NCBI GenBank assembly: GCA_016788205.1
Contig: JAEUTA010000009.1
Location: 1 to 64,000, forward strand
DNA length: 64,000 nucleotides
DNA from: Flavobacteriales bacterium
GTDB taxonomy: Bacteria > Bacteroidota > Bacteroidia > Flavobacteriales_F > PHOS-HE28
Direction: 5' to 3'
Under the pieces are notes generated by a model. The model was not told the DNA's origin. It saw only the letters and a list, made by a program, of their open reading frames with translations, and did not search any database. This document shows positions 61,147-64,000 of the stretch, one piece after another. Numbering within the stretch: the stretch's first letter is position 1; the number at the start of each line of letters is the position of its first letter. The translations under genes and the position numbers were made by a program.

Positions 61147-61797
61147 TCAGCGCATGTCGTTCACTTCCACACCGGGGAACTTGCTCTTGTCGAAGACGAA
61201 GAGCCCGTCGGCCAACTCGGTGTTCGCGGTGAATTTCTTCAGCGTGTAGGTGACCTGGTTGCCATCCTTGTAAAGCACTTGGATGCTCTTCGGCTCCACT
61301 TTCGCTTTGTCCACCGCGATGATCACCGTGTGGAAGGCCTTCTTGCTGGGGTCGATGGGGAAGAGCTTGATGGTCTGCACCGTAACGCCCGCGGCATCGG
61401 CCTTCTCCTCCACGAACGTGCTCTTGAAACCCTTCTCGTATTGGGTGAAGAGCTTGCTCGGGTCCAGTTCCTGGTCCATTTCGGCGGGATCGCTCAGGTT
61501 CACCTCGTTCGCATCCTTGTTGTAGGTGTAGAGCACCGTGCCGTCGTTGATCACCGTGTTCTTGTCCAGCACCAGGCGGAATTTCTTCCCCTTCACCTTC
61601 ATATTGCCCTCCTGCTTCAGGTCCAGCTTGTCCTTGGTGTTCTGCAAGCGGCTGCTGAAGTCCGCCTCGAAGCTGGTCCACGCCTTGGCCTTGGCCACGA
61701 GCTTGTCCACGATGGCTTTGCTGCGCGCATCGTCTTGGGCTTGAACGCCAAGGGCCAGTGCCACGGAGCAAACAGTGAGGAGGAGGGTCCTTTTCAT
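61147..61797 (-). CDS. LolA-like outer-membrane lipoprotein carrier
   Basis: 216 residues from the ATG at 61797, which gives a clear signal peptide (LLLTVCSVALALGVQAQ). The frame to 61875 adds a proline-rich, non-signal segment. The family pattern is seen as KAKAWTSFEADFSSRLQNTK, GNMKVKGKKFRLVLDKNTVI, GTVLYTYNKDANEVNLSDP, and SIQVLYKDGNQVTYTLKKF with NTELADGLFVFDKSKFPG. LolA carries lipoproteins across the periplasm from LolCDE to the outer membrane. Bacteroidota have such LolA-like proteins, usually without LolB. Length fits. A terminator follows, and a likely promoter lies directly upstream, so it is probably monocistronic. Confidence 0.88.
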   Translation of the reverse strand: MKRTLLLTVCSVALALGVQAQDDARSKAIVDKLVAKAKAWTSFEADFSSRLQNTKDKLDLKQEGNMKVKGKKFRLVLDKNTVINDGTVLYTYNKDANEVNLSDPAEMDQELDPSKLFTQYEKGFKSTFVEEKADAAGVTVQTIKLFPIDPSKKAFHTVIIAVDKAKVEPKSIQVLYKDGNQVTYTLKKFTANTELADGLFVFDKSKFPGVEVNDMR

Positions 61798-61802
61798 GGG
61801 CG

Positions 61803-61830
61803 TAAAACTAATTCTCGCCGGTGGAGGCAA
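61803..61830 (-). promoter_or_regulatory. Putative lolA promoter
   Basis: On the minus strand a TTG (61828-61830) is separated by 17 nt from TAGTTTTA (61803-61810), one mismatch from TAnnTTTG. It ends 5 nt before the lolA ATG. This is the only candidate in the window with both elements at usual spacing. Confidence 0.45.
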
Positions 61831-61909
61831 AGGGTGTGCCACTGTGGGAGGAGGCAGGAGTAGGAGCGGGAGCAATGCACCTGCTGCTGCCCCTGCCCCT
61901 TGAGCTCCC

Positions 61910-62437
61910 TTACTTGTTCCAGTTCGGGTGCGCCTTCACGAAAGCCTTGTACTTCTTGCCGTTCAGCATGGTGCCCCGGCACTTCTTGGAGCCACAGCGG
62001 CAGGCCCAGGTCTTCAGCAGCTTGGCCGTATAGGGCACGTCGAATTCGAAGCCGTAGTCGTAGGTGATCTCCTCGCCGGGTCGGATGGCCCGGAGCGCCT
62101 CGATGATCACCCGGTCCTTCTTCGGGTCGGGGTTCTTTTTCTTTTCGCTGTGGATGAAGGCGATCGCGTTCGGCTCGCAGCTGGTGTTGATCCACCGCGC
62201 TATGTTGCCCCGCACGTTGGCGTCCAGGATGTATTCGTCGTTCAGGGTGAAGAGGAACGTGTGGCCGCTGGTCACATCGCCATGGTACATCTCGTCGGCC
62301 GCCGCCTCGGTCATCAGGCGTCCCTTGTATTCAATGATGGGCTCTCCCTTGCGGATGGGAGCGATGGCGACGACACCGTTGCCATGGATGGGCGAACGGA
62401 GCTTCTTGACCTTGAGTACGGTAGGAGGGTTGCGCAT
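61910..62437 (-). CDS. SET-domain protein-lysine methyltransferase-like
   Basis: 175 residues, all SET domain. Motifs are HGNGVVAIAPIRKGEPIIEY, FLFTLNDEYILDANVRGNIA, RWINTSCEPNAIAF (the NHSC-type motif, His replaced by Thr-Ser), GEEITYDYGFEF and a post-SET zinc motif CRCGSKKCRG. SET proteins transfer a methyl group from SAM to lysine. In bacteria the targets are mostly unknown; a few act on ribosomal or DNA-binding proteins. Small stand-alone SET proteins occur in many bacteria and resemble eukaryotic ones, so ancient or repeated transfer is possible. It lies 59 nt downstream of the SpmAB-like gene on the same strand. Confidence 0.9.
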   Translation of the reverse strand: MRNPPTVLKVKKLRSPIHGNGVVAIAPIRKGEPIIEYKGRLMTEAAADEMYHGDVTSGHTFLFTLNDEYILDANVRGNIARWINTSCEPNAIAFIHSEKKKNPDPKKDRVIIEALRAIRPGEEITYDYGFEFDVPYTAKLLKTWACRCGSKKCRGTMLNGKKYKAFVKAHPNWNK

Positions 62438-62496
62438 GGGGGCGCGAAGATGGTGATCACGCGGGAAGTTCCGTCAACGGTCCGCCCCGATGCCCG

Positions 62497-63924
62497 TTAG
62501 AAGTAAAGCTTGCACACGAACACCGCCGTGATCACGCACGCCAGGTCCGCGAGCAGCATGATGCCCAACGTGTACCGGCTGTCCTTCACGTTCACGCTGC
62601 CGAAGTAAAGCGCCACCACATAGAAGGTGGTCTCCGCCGCCCCTTGGAACAGGCAGCTCAACTGGCCCGTAAGGCTGTCGGCACCGTAGGTCTTCATGGC
62701 GTCCAGCATGAAGCCGCGCGAACCACCAGCGCTGAACGGGCGCATCAGTGCCACGGGGATGGCATCGATCACCTGCTTGTCCACGCCCACCAGGGCAAGT
62801 GTCCACGAAAGGCCGTCCATCACCAGACCCATCAGGCCGCTGTTGCGGAAGATGCTCAGCGCCGCGAGCATGGCCAGCATGTAGGGCAGCACACGCAAAC
62901 CGGTGGTGAACCCATCCTTCGCGCCGTGCACGAAGCTGTCGAACATGTTGGTGCCCTTCTCCGTGAAGTAGCGTTCCACCAGGAAAGCGTACCCGACGAT
63001 GAGGCCGATGATGGTGAGCAACATGCCATTGCTCAGGTTGTCCGTGAAATGGAATTTGGAAACTCCCACCAGACCGCTGATGTAGGCCATCAAGCCACCG
63101 ATCAACGCGCTAACGCCCAGCACACCCAGCATGACAGGCAGGTTGAAGAGGTTGATGCGTTGTTTCGCCGCGACAAGGAACAGGGCCACCAGCGTACCGA
63201 CGAAGCTGGTTATGATGCACGGGATCATGATATCCGCCGGGTTGGCCGCACCCTGCGCCGCCCGGTAGCCGATGATGCTCGTTGGCAAAAGCGTCAAGCC
63301 TGCCGCGTGCAGGCACAGGAACATGATCTGGCTGTTCGTCGCCCGATCCTTCTGCGGATTGTCCTCCTGCATGCTTTCCATCGCCTTCAAGCCGAAGGGC
63401 GTGGCGGCACTGTCCAGGCCAAGGAAGTTGGCAGCGAAGTTCATCGTCATCAATCCGTACGCCGGATGGTCTTTGCGCAGCTCGGGGAAGACCCGGTGGA
63501 AGACCGGCGAAAGGAAGCGTGCCACTTTCTCCATCGCGCGCGAATCGATGAGCAGGTTCAGCAGGCCGCAGAAGAAGGTGAGGTAGCCGATCAGTGGCAG
63601 CCACAGGTCGGTGATGGTGTTGCGGCACGTGGCGAAGAGGCCGTCCGCCGCTTGCGTGCCCACCGTCGCCACCAGTGCGCCGTTCTTATTGATGGTGTAC
63701 GTGGTGTCGCCTTGCTGCACCGCGCCCAGGTCCGCTTGTGCGATGCGGGCTACCAGCGCGCTACCCGGTATGGCCACCGTGTCCACCTCCGCCACCACCA
63801 GGGCTTCACCCTGTTTCCCATTGATCAGGCTGCCCAGGCTGTATTGCCTTCCCATGCCCAGCATCACCAGCACATAGGCGATGCTAAGCAGGAGCATGAA
63901 TGTCCAGAAGCGACTTAAGGCCAT
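62497..63924 (-). CDS. SpmA/SpmB-type fused nucleoside-recognition membrane protein
   Basis: 475 residues from the ATG at 63924 (MALSRFWTFMLLLSIAYVLV); the frame to 63969 adds a proline-rich stretch. The first half resembles SpmA: ITDLWLPLIGYLTFFCGLLN, MTMNFAANFLGLDSAATPFG, RATNSQIMFLCLHAAGLTLL. The second half resembles SpmB: GAKDGFTTGLRVLPYMLAML and ALMRPFSAGGSRGFMLDAMK, TTFYVVALYFGSVNVKDSRY. Firmicutes have these as two proteins acting in spore core dehydration; Bacteroidota commonly have the fused form, with unknown function, possibly nucleoside or small-molecule transport. About ten membrane helices. The 76 nt to the window end hold nothing recognisable. Confidence 0.9.
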   Translation of the reverse strand: MALSRFWTFMLLLSIAYVLVMLGMGRQYSLGSLINGKQGEALVVAEVDTVAIPGSALVARIAQADLGAVQQGDTTYTINKNGALVATVGTQAADGLFATCRNTITDLWLPLIGYLTFFCGLLNLLIDSRAMEKVARFLSPVFHRVFPELRKDHPAYGLMTMNFAANFLGLDSAATPFGLKAMESMQEDNPQKDRATNSQIMFLCLHAAGLTLLPTSIIGYRAAQGAANPADIMIPCIITSFVGTLVALFLVAAKQRINLFNLPVMLGVLGVSALIGGLMAYISGLVGVSKFHFTDNLSNGMLLTIIGLIVGYAFLVERYFTEKGTNMFDSFVHGAKDGFTTGLRVLPYMLAMLAALSIFRNSGLMGLVMDGLSWTLALVGVDKQVIDAIPVALMRPFSAGGSRGFMLDAMKTYGADSLTGQLSCLFQGAAETTFYVVALYFGSVNVKDSRYTLGIMLLADLACVITAVFVCKLYF

Positions 63925-64000
63925 GGGGCAAAGTAGGGGAGTGGGATGCGGTGGTGGCAGCGTGCACAACGCCCGCTGTGAACACGCCGCTGTGCATGCC

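Noticed and set aside
58510..63924. SpoIIM-like, SpmA/B-like and SpoIIE-like genes taken as evidence for sporulation
   Set aside because: These families are widespread in non-sporulating Bacteroidota, and no other sporulation genes are present.

Overview
The window is a high-GC stretch of a Bacteroidota chromosome, most like a high-GC member of the Flavobacteriales. This is inferred from: a type IX secretion (T9SS) C-terminal tail on a 1363-residue surface protein; HYR and beta-helix adhesin architecture; a TonB-dependent receptor; BshC (bacillithiol); RNase Y next to ZapA; the SpoIIM/DUF4129/DUF4350/MoxR/DUF58 cluster; and several exact matches to the Bacteroidota -7 promoter element TAnnTTTG. 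No rRNA, tRNA, CRISPR array, transposase or phage gene was seen.

Layout. 1-13548 (minus): one uninterrupted reading frame of at least 4516 codons, running off the left edge, encoding a giant secreted protein with about 2900 residues of beta-helix repeats and then at least 18 HYR-type modules. 13824-23055 (minus): a tightly packed signalling operon, response regulator > sensor kinase > TonB-dependent receptor > TPR/SpoIIE-type phosphatase > SiaB-like kinase > SiaC-like phosphoprotein, with ATGA overlaps at three junctions. 23333-28770: rimO, a haem-binding protein and papain-like peptidase pair, an Mpo1-like membrane protein, and bshC. 28774-32865: a T9SS cargo protein. 33252-39971: guaA with a LysM/binding-protein gene, a TMTC-like mannosyltransferase, a glycerophosphodiesterase-like lipoprotein and a YiiX-like hydrolase.

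40020-41460 is the one clearly accessory patch. It holds an AT-richer orphan gene, a decayed 166-bp copy of the 3' end of the neighbouring M23 peptidase gene, and a ParE/RelE-type toxin plus antitoxin pair lying exactly between the decayed copy and the intact gene. The toxin frame appears shifted at its 5' end.

43369-45561 is a coiled-coil protein/zapA/rny operon closed by a good terminator. 45617-52871 holds a methyltransferase, a sugar epimerase, WD40 repeats, lipoproteins and an unrecognised conserved 486-residue protein. 52971-59487 is a CDGSH/ferredoxin-like gene and then the SpoIIM-to-DUF58 operon, with an RDD membrane protein divergent from it. 60295-63924 holds a possible caspase-fold secreted protein, LolA, a SET-domain protein and a SpmA/SpmB-type membrane protein.

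The most novel candidates are the Sia-type phosphorylation module wired to a two-component system and a TonB receptor with no diguanylate cyclase nearby, and the toxin-antitoxin cassette bounded by a duplicated gene tail. All coordinates come from reading the sequence; family names rest on motif recognition without database searches.
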